Below, one piece after another: positions 30,313-38,342 of a stretch of DNA of 64,000 nt. The first letter of the stretch is position 1. Every line of letters begins with the position of its first letter. The DNA is from Streptococcus suis (GTDB lineage: Bacteria; Bacillota; Bacilli; Lactobacillales; Streptococcaceae): assembly GCF_002960445.1 (NCBI RefSeq), contig NZ_POJD01000066.1, positions 62,001 through 126,000 of the forward strand, in the 5' to 3' direction. A program made the position numbers and the translations under genes. The notes below the pieces were generated by a model that was given only the letters and a program-made list of their open reading frames with translations, had not been told where the DNA came from and ran no database searches.

Positions 30313-30740
30313 GAACTCGACTGGTCTAAAAAGAGTTCGTCAACAAGTCCTTATTTCCAGTTGTTGAGCTTTAACAGTCTATTCCCAGACATCAATTTAT
30401 GTGAGCTGACTGCCGTCAGCTTATATCTCCCACTTTAAAAGGTTTCCCACCCCCGTATAGCTCCAACAGTCAGAGTAGTGACTGTTGGAGGTTGAAAATA
30501 GAGCGAACAAGGTTCGTTACAAAAAGGTTTGGGGAACCTTTGGAGGTCGGAGATAGAGCGAACAGAGTTCGCTACAAAACTGTCGGGGAGACAGTTTGAG
30601 GTTGGAAATAGAGCGAACTCTGTTCGCATCAGTCGTATAGGTCAGATTTGGAGTGTAATACACGAACTGATGAAATTTGCTACGCAAATCCTATCTCCAA
30701 CCTTTAACAGTCTCCCAGACTGTTAAAGCCAATCAACCAC
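30313..30740. repeat. Composite array of hairpin mini-repeats
   Basis: A 514-bp gap filled with small hairpins and no gene. Three direct units start at 30491, 30546 and 30601, exactly 55 bp apart, each beginning G-T-T/C-G-R-A-R-A-TAGAGCGAAC. Each full unit has a CGAAC/GTTCG hairpin then a second one with a GGGG-type loop whose stem differs between copies but stays paired: AAAGGTT/AACCTTT, then AAACTGTC/GACAGTTT. Flanking hairpins are CTCCAACAGTCA/TGACTGTTGGAG (30461-30490) and CTTTAACAGTCT/AGACTGTTAAAG (30702-30728), the latter part of a unit in reverse orientation; another reverse unit lies at ~30340-30390, and AGCTGAC/GTCAGCT at 30404-30421. Confidence 0.82.
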
Positions 30741-30801
30741 TGCGCTGAGATGTTGACACGAACTCTAAGTAGTAGCCGTTGGGCTTGAGCCCAGCCTCTT
30801 T

Positions 30802-30810
30802 TGGTATAAT
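30802..30810 (+). promoter_or_regulatory. Extended -10 promoter of the GNAT gene, leaderless
   Basis: TGG-TATAAT ends seven bases before the ATG of the next gene, so transcription would begin at or next to the start codon. There is no Shine-Dalgarno. Confidence 0.7.
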
Positions 30811-30816
30811 ATTCTT

Positions 30817-31443
30817 ATGTTAGAAAACAACCGCTTAAATGAATTGCTCTTGCGTTTTCCCGAGGATGTTCAGTTGATTTTTAAGGACATGATTCCCTCC
30901 TATCAGTTGGGCTATGTGGATTATGTTTATCAGACAGATAGTTACGCCACCCAAAATCGTCGGATTAAAAATTTGGCAAAAAATTTCCGAAGAATGGATT
31001 ATTTTTACATCATGCCCCTACCCCAGGATCTGGCATTGGAAATTGCTAACCAATGGCACTATCAACCACCTTTGGATGCCTATATGATTAGTGCGAACCC
31101 CGAGACTTATGCGGAGATGATTTCGCCTGAGGCGCGTGGGGACCGCTTTTTTGCAGTCATCCGCAATGCCGCCCTCATGGGCTATTTCTGTATTGACCAA
31201 GATGGTGAGACCGTTGACATTCGTTTGGGGATGAAACCTTCTTTGACAGGTCAGGGAAATGGCAGAGCTTTCTATCAGGCTATTGAAGACTATTTAGTAG
31301 AGCGTGTTCAGCCAGCTAGTATCAAACTGACAGTTGCTAGCTCTCATCAAGTTGCCCAAAAACTCTTTCATGCTCTTGGATTTACAGAAATAGAAAAGCA
31401 AGCAGAATATATCAAAATGGAAAAGAAAGTCGTATGCGATTAG
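30817..31443 (+). CDS. GNAT-family acetyltransferase
   Basis: A 208-residue protein. The C-terminal half is a GNAT domain: VDIRLGMKPSLTGQGNGRAF (~140-160) is motif A with the acetyl-CoA loop QxNGxA, and LTVASSHQVAQKLFHALGFTE (~175-195) is motif B. The N-terminal ~85 residues are helical and of unknown role. The message appears leaderless. It overlaps rsuA by ten bases, so a link to ribosome or RNA modification is conceivable but unproven. Confidence 0.82.
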   Translation: MLENNRLNELLLRFPEDVQLIFKDMIPSYQLGYVDYVYQTDSYATQNRRIKNLAKNFRRMDYFYIMPLPQDLALEIANQWHYQPPLDAYMISANPETYAEMISPEARGDRFFAVIRNAALMGYFCIDQDGETVDIRLGMKPSLTGQGNGRAFYQAIEDYLVERVQPASIKLTVASSHQVAQKLFHALGFTEIEKQAEYIKMEKKVVCD

Positions 31444-32162
31444 ATAAATTTTTAGTGGACTGTGGTGTCGGCAGTCGGACAGAAGTCAAGAAACTCCTGA
31501 AAAACAAGCAAGTCACAGTCAACGGCCAAGTAGAAACCTCCCCAAAACAGCAGATTGATGAAAAGTCAGATCAGATTGTACTAGCAGGTCAGGTCTTGAG
31601 CCATGAAACTTTTGTTTACTATCTGTTAAACAAGCCCAAGGGTGTCATATCAGCCACGGAGGATAACCACCATCGGACTGTCTTGGACCTGCTAGATAAT
31701 ACAGCTCACCAGAAGGAAGTTTTTCCTGTTGGACGCTTGGACATCGATACCCATGGCTTGCTCCTTTTGACCAACAACGGCCAGCTGGCTCATGCTATGC
31801 TTTCTCCGAAAAAACATGTTGATAAACGCTACCGTGCACAGGTTGACGGGATCATGACCCAAGAGGATGTCGAACGATTTGCGGCAGGAATTGAGCTGAA
31901 AGACCTTACCTGTCAACCAGCCCAGTTGACCATCCTCTCTACAGATGAAGCTAAGCAGACCTCGCTCGTTGACATCACCATCCGAGAAGGGAAATTTCAC
32001 CAGGTCAAACGCATGGTGCAGGCCTGTGGAAAGACGGTGACAGACTTGCAACGATTGACCATGGGGCCTCTTCGCTTAGATCCCAAATTAGTGCTTGGAG
32101 AATACCGCAGGTTGACTGCTGCCGAATTAAAGCAATTAGAAGTCTTTGGTGTGGAATTATAG
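31434..32162 (+). CDS. rsuA: 16S rRNA pseudouridine synthase RsuA
   Basis: A 242-residue enzyme with an N-terminal S4 RNA-binding domain (MRLDKFLVDCGVGSRTEVKK) followed by the RsuA/RluB catalytic core. GRLDIDTHGLLLLTN near residue 103 contains the catalytic aspartate, and GKFHQVKRM near 186 is the C-terminal signature. RsuA modifies U516 of 16S rRNA; RluB-like specificity is less likely given the length. It overlaps the GNAT gene and ends at a bidirectional terminator. Confidence 0.93.
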   Translation: MRLDKFLVDCGVGSRTEVKKLLKNKQVTVNGQVETSPKQQIDEKSDQIVLAGQVLSHETFVYYLLNKPKGVISATEDNHHRTVLDLLDNTAHQKEVFPVGRLDIDTHGLLLLTNNGQLAHAMLSPKKHVDKRYRAQVDGIMTQEDVERFAAGIELKDLTCQPAQLTILSTDEAKQTSLVDITIREGKFHQVKRMVQACGKTVTDLQRLTMGPLRLDPKLVLGEYRRLTAAELKQLEVFGVEL

Positions 32163-32171
32163 ATAAAATAG

Positions 32172-32207
32172 AAAAGACTTGCTCCCGCTTGGAAGCAAGT
32201 CCTTTTA
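32172..32207. terminator. Bidirectional terminator between rsuA and xpt
   Basis: AAAAGACTTGCT...AGCAAGTCCTTTT; the right end overlaps the xpt stop. Confidence 0.85.
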
Positions 32208-32786
32208 AATATCCGCAGCTGCAAAAACAACCTGTCCATCTTGAAATTTTTCAATACGAGCGAGTGAAGTAACAGGGACACCTGCATCCAGTAAGAGCTG
32301 GCGACCATCTTGGAAGGACTTTTCGATGATGATACCAACCCCAGCCACTTGCGCTCCGGCCTGTTGGATAATATCAATCAAGCCTTTTGCTGCTTGTCCA
32401 TTGGCCAAAAAGTCATCAACGATTAGAATACGGTCCTCAGGTGACAAAAACTTACTAGCAATAGAGACGGTGCTGGTGACTTGCTTGGTAAATGAATAGA
32501 CTTCAGCAGTCAAAATCCCTTCGGTCATAGTAATATTTTTATGCTTTTTAGCAAAAATCATTGGCACATCTAGGCTTTCTGAAACATAGACGGCTGGTGC
32601 AATACCTGAGGCTTCGATCGTGACAACCTTGGTAATTTCTTTAGAGCGATAGGCATCTGCCAAGACCTGCCCCATTTCTTTCATCAAGCGAAAATCAACC
32701 TGATGGGTCAAGAATGAGTCAACTTTTAAGATGTTTTCTCCTAATACCTGACCATCTTTTAAAATGCGTTCTTCCAAAGCTTTCAT
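32205..32786 (-). CDS. xpt: Xanthine phosphoribosyltransferase
   Basis: Salvages xanthine with PRPP to give XMP. The 193-residue product carries the PRPP-binding motif [16 protein letters not shown] near 123 and the type I phosphoribosyltransferase fold; the usual family length is 189-194. I use ATG 32786, which has GGAGGAG upstream; an in-frame TTG at 32804 would put that site inside the gene. It is divergent from the permease gene, rather than in the xpt-pbuX operon common in Firmicutes. I see no guanine riboswitch in the leader. Confidence 0.95.
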   Translation of the reverse strand: MKALEERILKDGQVLGENILKVDSFLTHQVDFRLMKEMGQVLADAYRSKEITKVVTIEASGIAPAVYVSESLDVPMIFAKKHKNITMTEGILTAEVYSFTKQVTSTVSIASKFLSPEDRILIVDDFLANGQAAKGLIDIIQQAGAQVAGVGIIIEKSFQDGRQLLLDAGVPVTSLARIEKFQDGQVVFAAADI

Positions 32787-32819
32787 GTTTATTTTCTCCT
32801 CCAAATGCTACTTTTGTGT

Positions 32820-32825
32820 ATTATA
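32820..32825 (-). promoter_or_regulatory. xpt promoter -10
   Basis: TATAAT on the minus strand, 33 bp before the xpt ATG. The -35 is weak (TTTTGG at 17-bp spacing). Confidence 0.55.
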
Positions 32826-32939
32826 GCATTTTTTTGCCAAAACCAAAACAATAAACGAATTTTTGTGTTGAGATATTGTATATATTGACAAAAATTGTCA
32901 AAAAACACGAATATTATTTGTTTGTTGTAGCAGAATGTA

Positions 32940-32968
32940 TTGAAAATGATTGTATTTTCTGATAGACT
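32940..32968 (+). promoter_or_regulatory. Purine permease promoter
   Basis: TTGAAA (32940-32945), 17-bp spacer, TAGACT (32963-32968). Upstream, TTGACA-N5-TGTCAA (32885-32901) is an inverted repeat between the two divergent genes that could be a regulator site. Confidence 0.6.
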
Positions 32969-33002
32969 AATACCATTATTTAGGAATAAAGAAGGAGAAA
33001 TC

Positions 33003-34310
33003 ATGTCTCAGAAAATTACAAATGAACATTCTTCGGATATGCTTTACGGAATTGATGAACAACCACCAAAGGGGATGGCTGTTTTGCTTGCTTTTCAGCA
33101 TATTTTAGCGGCTTTTGCAGGAATCATCGCAGTGCCTCTTGTCGTTTCAAGTGCCTTGGGATTATCGGTAGAAGATACTTCTATTATGGTATCAGCCTCT
33201 ATCTTTGTTGCTGGTATTGCCACCATTTTGCAATCTAAAGGTGTTGGCCCAGTAGGTTCACGTGTCTCTGGTATGATGGGGACGGACTTTACCTTTGCCA
33301 ATCCAGCTATCAGTGTTGGTAGCCAGCTCGGGATTGCAGGTATTGTAGGAGCAACCATTGCTGGTTCATTTGTAGAAATTGCTCTCAGTCGTTTTGTCAA
33401 ACCCTTGATGCGCTTCTTTCCACCATTGATCACGGGGACGGTTGTATCCCTCATTGGTATTACCCTCATGCCAGTAAGTATGGACTGGGCAGCTGGTGGA
33501 GCTGGCGCTTCAGACTATGCTTCAGTTGAAAATATCAGCATTGCTTTTATCGTCTTGGTCTTCACTTTGGCATTAAATCATTATGGTAAAGGAATGCTGA
33601 AAACAGCCTCTGTCTTCTTTGGGATGGTTTTTGGTTACATCTTGTGTATTTTTCTTGGGAAAGTTGATTTGTCAGCTGTAGGAGATGCGGCCTGGTTTGC
33701 TCTTCCTAAAATTTTCCATTATGGTGTAAAATTTGACCTATCTTCTATTCTAGCCTTCATTCCAGCCTATGTCGTATCTTTGATTGGTACGGTGGGAATT
33801 ATGATGGCTATTGGAGAAGCCTCTAACCAGAAGATTTCTTCTGAGCGGGCAGCAAATGGTGTTCTGGCAGATGGTGTTGGTTCCTTGATTGCAGGTATTT
33901 TTGGTGCTGGTCCAAATACAGCCTTTTCACAAAACGTTGGCCTCATTACTTTGACAAAAGTTGCTAGTCGTCATGTCATGATTCTAGCCGGTATTATCTT
34001 GACCCTACTTGGTGTCTTTCCAAAATTATCTGCCTTGATTTCCATCATGCCCCAGCCTGTTCTTGGTGGTGTTGGGATTATCATGTTCGGTTTGGTTGCT
34101 GCCCAAGGGATTAAGACTCTTGCAACGGTTAAAATTGGGGACCGTGAGCTCTTGATTATCTCTATTGCCTTTGCGCTTGGTATCGGTGTGACGGTACGTC
34201 CAGAATTGTTGAGCCATCTTCCATCAGCGCTACAAATGGTCTTCTCATCAGGTATTTCAACAGGGACCTTGGTGGCTCTCTTGCTTAATGTCGTTTTGAA
34301 AGAAAAATAA
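33003..34310 (+). CDS. pbuX: NCS2-family purine (probably xanthine) permease
   Basis: A 435-residue nucleobase:cation symporter with 14 predicted helices. The family's substrate-site segment is seen as GMMGTDFTFANPAISVG (~100) and FGAGPNTAFSQNVGLI (~300, NCS2 signature with Q-N). ATG 33003 has AAGGAG upstream; a longer frame starts inside the promoter. Placement next to xpt favours xanthine as substrate, though uric acid carriers share the fold. The hairpin in the left end of the IS element behind it may end transcription. Confidence 0.86.
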   Translation: MSQKITNEHSSDMLYGIDEQPPKGMAVLLAFQHILAAFAGIIAVPLVVSSALGLSVEDTSIMVSASIFVAGIATILQSKGVGPVGSRVSGMMGTDFTFANPAISVGSQLGIAGIVGATIAGSFVEIALSRFVKPLMRFFPPLITGTVVSLIGITLMPVSMDWAAGGAGASDYASVENISIAFIVLVFTLALNHYGKGMLKTASVFFGMVFGYILCIFLGKVDLSAVGDAAWFALPKIFHYGVKFDLSSILAFIPAYVVSLIGTVGIMMAIGEASNQKISSERAANGVLADGVGSLIAGIFGAGPNTAFSQNVGLITLTKVASRHVMILAGIILTLLGVFPKLSALISIMPQPVLGGVGIIMFGLVAAQGIKTLATVKIGDRELLIISIAFALGIGVTVRPELLSHLPSALQMVFSSGISTGTLVALLLNVVLKEK

Positions 34311-34319
34311 GATGAAATA

Positions 34320-36163
34320 GAGGCTGGGCAAAAACTAGCTTCTCACAATAAAAAAACGAGCAATTCCAATTAGGAGTTGCTCGTTTTCCATTTCATGCTT
34401 TATAATTATAATAACCACAAAACAACTAGAGAGGCATGAAAATGTATAAACAGTATAACACAAATCAGTTAAGTTTGGAATTAAATCTTGCTTGGGACTT
34501 ACCTGCAACGCATGAGGCTCGTCTGATTAGTCAGTTTGTGGATACCATTCCTCAATCTGTTCTCTTAGAAGAAACTTCCCATACTGGTCGTCCAGCCTTT
34601 CATCCAGCTATGTTGCTCAAAATGACCTTGTTTGCCTATGCTCGTCAGGTATTTTCTGGCCGAAAAATCGTTCAAATGAATGAAGAAGTTATCCCCATGA
34701 AATGGCTGAGTCAGGATACCTACGTCTGTTATCGAACCATCAACAGTTTTCGGGCTAGCACACACGCCAATCAGCTCATCAAATCTGCCTTCATCTACTT
34801 CACTCTCCTCCTCAGAGAGAATGGATTGATTGAAGATGAGGCTCTCTTCATTGACGGGACCAAGGTAGAAGCTGATGCCAACAAGTATTCTTTCACATGG
34901 AGAAAGGCCGTTGAACGCTATGAAGATGCCTTGAATGGAAACATTTCAGCCCTCTATGACAAACTAGTCCAAGAAGGGGTAAATACTGCCTTGTCCAAGG
35001 AAGAATGCCTCACTAGCGAGGGACTAAACCAACTCCTACAAGAAACCGAACAAGTACTAGATGAGGTGGAAGAAGCTATCTCACAAGAGCCGAAAGTCAT
35101 TAAAGGTGGCTCAGCCAACAGACAGAAACGAAGAATTAAGAAACTCAAGAGAAAGTTGAAAGAAGATTGTCTTGTTCGGAAACAGAAGTACGAACGAGAT
35201 AAACAGATTTTACAAGAACGAAACTCCTACTCAAAAACAGATCCCGACGCTACATTCATGAGAATGAAAGAGGAAAGAAACAGTCTGGGGAGAGACTGTT
35301 TCTTCACGAGCCTTGAAATAAAAGAGCGAGTATGAAGAATGGTCAACTCAAACCGAGTTACAATCTCCAACTTGGTACAAACAACCAGTTTGCCTTGGCT
35401 TACGGACTGTATCCGAATCCAACTGACACTCGGACGCTCAAGCCCTTTCTTCAATCCATCCAAACCTTAGAACTCTTTCAACACATTGTCGCGGATGCAG
35501 GTTATGGAAGTGAAGAAAATTATAGCTTTATCGTTGATGATCTGGAGAAAACACCTCTAATTCCCTACGGAACCTATCAGAAAGAGCAGAAGAAAAGCTA
35601 CAAGAAGAGTGAGGCCAATCCTGAAAACTGGACTTACTTAGAAGATTCTGACCAGTGGATAAAACCAGATGGTGTTGTGTATTCATTCAAGAATTATTCA
35701 CGAAGAACGGACAAGTATGGATTTGAGAAAGATATTAAGATTTACGAAGCTGATCCTGTACAAGCTAGTGAAGAGTTAGACCAGTTAGCACGGACGGAAA
35801 AAGGAAACCTCAAACAAATTAAGTACAATCCTACGTGGAACTATTTCAAGAACTTAGTCAAAGAGGAATTGACAAGTAAAGAGGGAGCCTGCATTTATGC
35901 CAAACGCAAGGTGGATGTCGAACCTGTATTTGGTAGGATGAAGGGTGTTTTTGGCGTGCGCAGAGTTCATGTCAGAGGTCAAAAAGTGGTTGAAACTGAG
36001 ATAGGATTTCTCCTAATGAGCATGAATCTCACGAAATTGGCTAAGAAATTAGTCCAAGATAATAGAAACAGAAAGAAAAACACAGACAGTTCGGCTGGAT
36101 TTCATCAGAAGCAGCTCAATCTATCTGTGTTTTTTATTTACTGGCTAGTTTTTGCCCAGCCTC
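34320..36163. mobile_element. IS1182-family insertion sequence with broken transposase
   Basis: Terminal inverted repeats of 20 bp, perfect as read: GAGGCTGGGCAAAAACTAGC at 34320-34339 and its complement at 36144-36163, giving 1844 bp. A hairpin AAAACGAGCAA/TTGCTCGTTTT (34353-34387) just inside the left end would block read-through into the element. No clear target duplication is visible. The transposase gene is split (see below). It lies between the purine permease gene and a small membrane protein gene. Confidence 0.88.
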
Positions 36164-36183
36164 GTTATAAGCAGTTATCCTAA
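34436..36183 (+). pseudogene. IS1182-type transposase, interrupted
   Basis: Two frames, 34436-35335 and 35332-36183, together make a normal transposase. The first has the N-terminal DUF772 domain with ARQVFSGRKI and LFIDGTKVEADANKYSF, containing the first catalytic aspartate; the second has HIVADAGYGSEENYSF (second aspartate) and DVEPVFGRMKGVFGVRRV (glutamate). In intact members DPDATFMRMKE is followed within a few residues by MKNGQLKP; here 59 bases intervene, shifting the frame and adding a stop. Its reading frame runs through the right inverted repeat and ends just outside. Confidence 0.9.
35273..35331. repeat. Hairpin mini-element inserted in the transposase gene
   Basis: About 53 bases of net insertion. 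It consists of GAAACAGTCT/AGACTGTTTC around a GGGG loop (35277-35302), then ACGAGCCTTGAAATAAAAGA and GCGAG. This matches the units of the array at 30491-30632 in stem sequence, GGGGA loop, GAG-TTG-AAATA-GAGCGA tail and length. Confidence 0.7.
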
Positions 36184-36196
36184 AAAGAGGTGTAAG

Positions 36197-36517
36197 ATGT
36201 TGGAGCAAATTCTACAAAGCCTTTTGATCATCGCAGCAATAGGACTGATATTTCTTATCCCTTATCAGATTGTGAAAGTTTCAGGTACTTTGTTTCTTAT
36301 CGGGCTCGTCAGTGGATTAGTCTTTATTGAAATCTATGGAATTTACCTCTTCTTTACCGAGAGATACCTCTATACAGAAGATTTGGTAGCTAATGGAGTT
36401 TGGAGTTTTACCACCTTCTATACTGGTTTTAATATTGTCATAATTGGTTTGGGTGTTTTAAGTATAGAAAACAGGAGAAAAAAAGAAAAATCTAGTTGGT
36501 TAATGTTAACCAACTAG
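36197..36517 (+). CDS. Small membrane protein of unknown function
   Basis: A 106-residue protein with three hydrophobic helices (LLIIAAIGLIFLIPY, VSGTLFLIGLVSGLVFIEIYGIYLFF, FTTFYTGFNIVIIGLGVL) and a basic C-terminus. ATG 36197 has AGAGGTG upstream; the frame is open further back into the IS end but without start support. Its last codons and stop lie in the stem of the terminator. I do not recognise the family. It stands alone between the IS element and the convergent rgg gene. Confidence 0.65.
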   Translation: MLEQILQSLLIIAAIGLIFLIPYQIVKVSGTLFLIGLVSGLVFIEIYGIYLFFTERYLYTEDLVANGVWSFTTFYTGFNIVIIGLGVLSIENRRKKEKSSWLMLTN

Positions 36518-36521
36518 ATTT
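36488..36521. terminator. Perfect-stem bidirectional terminator
   Basis: AAATCTAGTTGGTTAA-TG-TTAACCAACTAGATTT, 16-bp perfect stem with a two-base loop, A-run before and T-run after. Confidence 0.93.
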
Positions 36522-36529
36522 TTTATATA

Positions 36530-37381
36530 TCAAGGATTTATAGGAAAATTCCTTACTAAATTTTCTATATATAATTCAAACATATTTGCAATCGAAGTGC
36601 TTCCTACAGTTTTGAAGAAAGAAATTATTGAATTGCTAATTTTCAAGTCAGTAGATTTTTTTTCTAAAAAATTTAAAACTTCATCAAAAAATAATATACA
36701 ACTTTTTTCATAGATACAATCATCATTTATTTTTAAATTTTTTATAGTTTCTAGTGTTGATTTTGCACGTCGCAAATCTTGTCTATCAATATAGAGAATG
36801 ATCATATTAATAAACATTCTTATTGACTCGTTCCCATAATATCTAAGTGTCGAGTATTTATTCAGATTATAATTGACTTTAGAAAATACGAGTTCAATAA
36901 AGTCGTTGTCAAAAATGAACATGGAATTATTGAATAGAACGGTCTCATAGTGAGTCCATGTCTCTATATTAATAAGGTGAGTTTTCAAAAATTGTTCTTC
37001 TGCTTCAAAGTGCTTATTTGTCAATCGACCAATTAGTACTGAAATAAGTGCATGAAAAACTTGTTCTTTAATTGTCGATTTTGTAGAGTAATCATCTAAA
37101 AGCGTATTTAATTTTTGGGTATTCTTATTTTCAAAGTGAAGTTTTAAGTTCTCCATATCAAGGAATTCTTGAGGTGACTGAAAATTATTACTAATAAAAA
37201 GAAATTCATCTACATTAACATTTAAATTGTTTAGAATGTAAAAAAGTTTTTTTGAGGAGATATCAATTTCGTTTTTTACAAAACGGTAATAAGTTTGTCT
37301 GGATAAATAGTCACCACAAATCTGTTTTATTGAAAAATTTTTTTGATGCCTAATAAATTCAACTGTCTGGCCGAAATTCAT
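36530..37381 (-). CDS. RopB-like Rgg-family peptide-responsive regulator (second)
   Basis: A 283-residue regulator: XRE helix-turn-helix at ~6-60 (FSIKQICGDYLSRQTYYRFVK), then a helical TPR domain that in RopB/Rgg proteins binds a hydrophobic peptide. ATG 37381 has AGGAGAG upstream; a longer frame to 37441 crosses the divergent promoter. The gene is strikingly AT-rich compared with its neighbours. It faces away from the 8-codon MWLLLLFL gene, the same arrangement as ropB and the SIP gene in S. pyogenes, so it is probably the receptor for that peptide. Confidence 0.88.
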   Translation of the reverse strand: MNFGQTVEFIRHQKNFSIKQICGDYLSRQTYYRFVKNEIDISSKKLFYILNNLNVNVDEFLFISNNFQSPQEFLDMENLKLHFENKNTQKLNTLLDDYSTKSTIKEQVFHALISVLIGRLTNKHFEAEEQFLKTHLINIETWTHYETVLFNNSMFIFDNDFIELVFSKVNYNLNKYSTLRYYGNESIRMFINMIILYIDRQDLRRAKSTLETIKNLKINDDCIYEKSCILFFDEVLNFLEKKSTDLKISNSIISFFKTVGSTSIANMFELYIENLVRNFPINP

Positions 37382-37402
37382 TATAACTCTCCTATGTAAC
37401 TT

Positions 37403-37431
37403 ATTTGCAACCAGTATATATGATTTGCAAC
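37403..37431. promoter_or_regulatory. Twin ATTTGCAAC boxes between rgg and the peptide gene
   Basis: ATTTGCAAC at 37403-37411 and 37423-37431, 20 bp apart (same face of the helix), about 65-90 bp upstream of the peptide gene. TACCA-C-TGGTA (37451-37461) and AGTTGCAT follow. Candidate Rgg binding sites. Confidence 0.5.
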
Positions 37432-37494
37432 AAAAAATCAATATGATTTATACCACTGGTAATATAGTTGCATAAATAAGTGGAGGTAAAAGCT

Positions 37495-37521
37495 ATGTGG
37501 TTACTACTATTATTCCTATAA
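37495..37521 (+). CDS. Leaderless pheromone gene, MWLLLLFL (SIP-like)
   Basis: ATG TGG TTA CTA CTA TTA TTC CTA TAA, preceded by GGAGG with eight-base spacing (37482-37486). The product, MWLLLLFL, is eight residues with no leader. From memory it is identical to the speB-inducing peptide (SIP) of S. pyogenes, which is secreted, re-enters cells and binds RopB. The gene is divergent from a RopB-like regulator, which strongly supports a real signal gene despite its size. Expression should be auto-induced through the boxes at 37403-37431. Confidence 0.85.
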   Translation: MWLLLLFL

Positions 37522-37550
37522 CTAAGTAATGAAATTAGAGGGACGTTCTT

Positions 37551-37659
37551 ATGAAAAGTATAGGTTTTAACTAAAAAAAATGAATTGGATAATGTAAACG
37601 ATTTATGGTATTTTGTTAAAAGTTCAAAAAATAGATGGATCGCAGGTTCTGCACACTAA
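37551..37659 (+). pseudogene. Short peptide gene, frameshifted after codon 6
   Basis: AGAGGGA (37537) precedes ATG 37551, which reads MKSIGFN then stop. In the +1 frame the sequence continues as TKKNELDNVNDLWYF and VKSSKNRWIAGSAH to a stop at 37657. Removing one A near 37569 joins them into a 35-residue peptide. It lies between the pheromone gene and the ABC transporter, where a secreted or modified peptide product would be expected. Programmed frameshifting, mutation and sequence error are all possible. I do not recognise the peptide family. Confidence 0.5.
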
Positions 37660-37720
37660 CTAATTGTTAATTCTTGGACAGGTTGCTTTCTGAAGCAGGT
37701 AAGATTTTGGAGGATGAGTG

Positions 37721-38341
37721 ATGATAGTAAAAAATTATAACCTGGTAATCGGGAAAAAAGTTTTATTGAAAGACTCAGAATTATATTTCGAAGAAGGGAC
37801 AATAAATCATGTAATTGGACGAAATGGTTCTGGGAAATCTCAACTTGCCAAAGATTTTATTTTAAATAGGGGAGGATATTTTTCAAAGAATATTCCGAAT
37901 AGAACATTGGTTATTTCGAGTTATTCAAATTTACCCAAGGAATTGACGCTAAATGATGTGATAAAAACAGTAAGCTGGTCTTTGTCAACTGAGATTTATC
38001 GATTACTAGGTTTAGAAAATGTGCCAAATAATATTCCATTAAAAAAATTAAGTGATGGACAAAATCAGAAAATAAAATTATATATTTTATTATCTAGGAA
38101 TAAAGAAATTATTATTCTTGATGAAATTACTAATGCACTTGATAAAGCTACTGTTAATGAAATTCATATTTTTTTAAAAAAATATAGTAAAAAACATCCA
38201 GAAAAAATTATTATAAATATTTCTCATGATTTGAGTGACATTAGAACATTGCATGGAAATTATTTTATTATTGATAATCAAAGATTATACCGAATTTCAA
38301 CAGCAGACGAAGCAATAAAGTGGTATATAGGAGAAATTTAA
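37721..38341 (+). CDS. ABC transporter ATP-binding protein of the SIP-like locus
   Basis: A 206-residue ATPase with Walker A GRNGSGKSQ near 33, signature LSDGQNQKIK near 110, Walker B EIIILDEITNALDK near 130 and the switch histidine in ISHDLSD. The signature is a divergent form of LSGGQ. ATG 37721 is better placed behind GGAGG (37709) than the GTG one codon before it. Very AT-rich. With the following permease it forms a small exporter, perhaps of the peptide encoded at 37551 or for immunity. Confidence 0.88.
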   Translation: MIVKNYNLVIGKKVLLKDSELYFEEGTINHVIGRNGSGKSQLAKDFILNRGGYFSKNIPNRTLVISSYSNLPKELTLNDVIKTVSWSLSTEIYRLLGLENVPNNIPLKKLSDGQNQKIKLYILLSRNKEIIILDEITNALDKATVNEIHIFLKKYSKKHPEKIIINISHDLSDIRTLHGNYFIIDNQRLYRISTADEAIKWYIGEI

Positions 38342-38342
38342 T

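Noticed and set aside
32820..32968. Guanine riboswitch or PurR boxes between xpt and the permease gene
   Set aside because: The leaders are short and lack the purine aptamer core. Two CGAA motifs (32856, 32908) are in the same orientation 52 bp apart and match the PurBox poorly.
34311..36170. Target-site duplication of the IS1182-like element
   Set aside because: Bases flanking the two inverted repeats do not match convincingly.
37714..37740. Eight-codon frame MSDDSKKL overlapping the ABC ATPase start
   Set aside because: Overlaps the real start, hydrophilic, and the GGAGG in front serves the ATPase gene.
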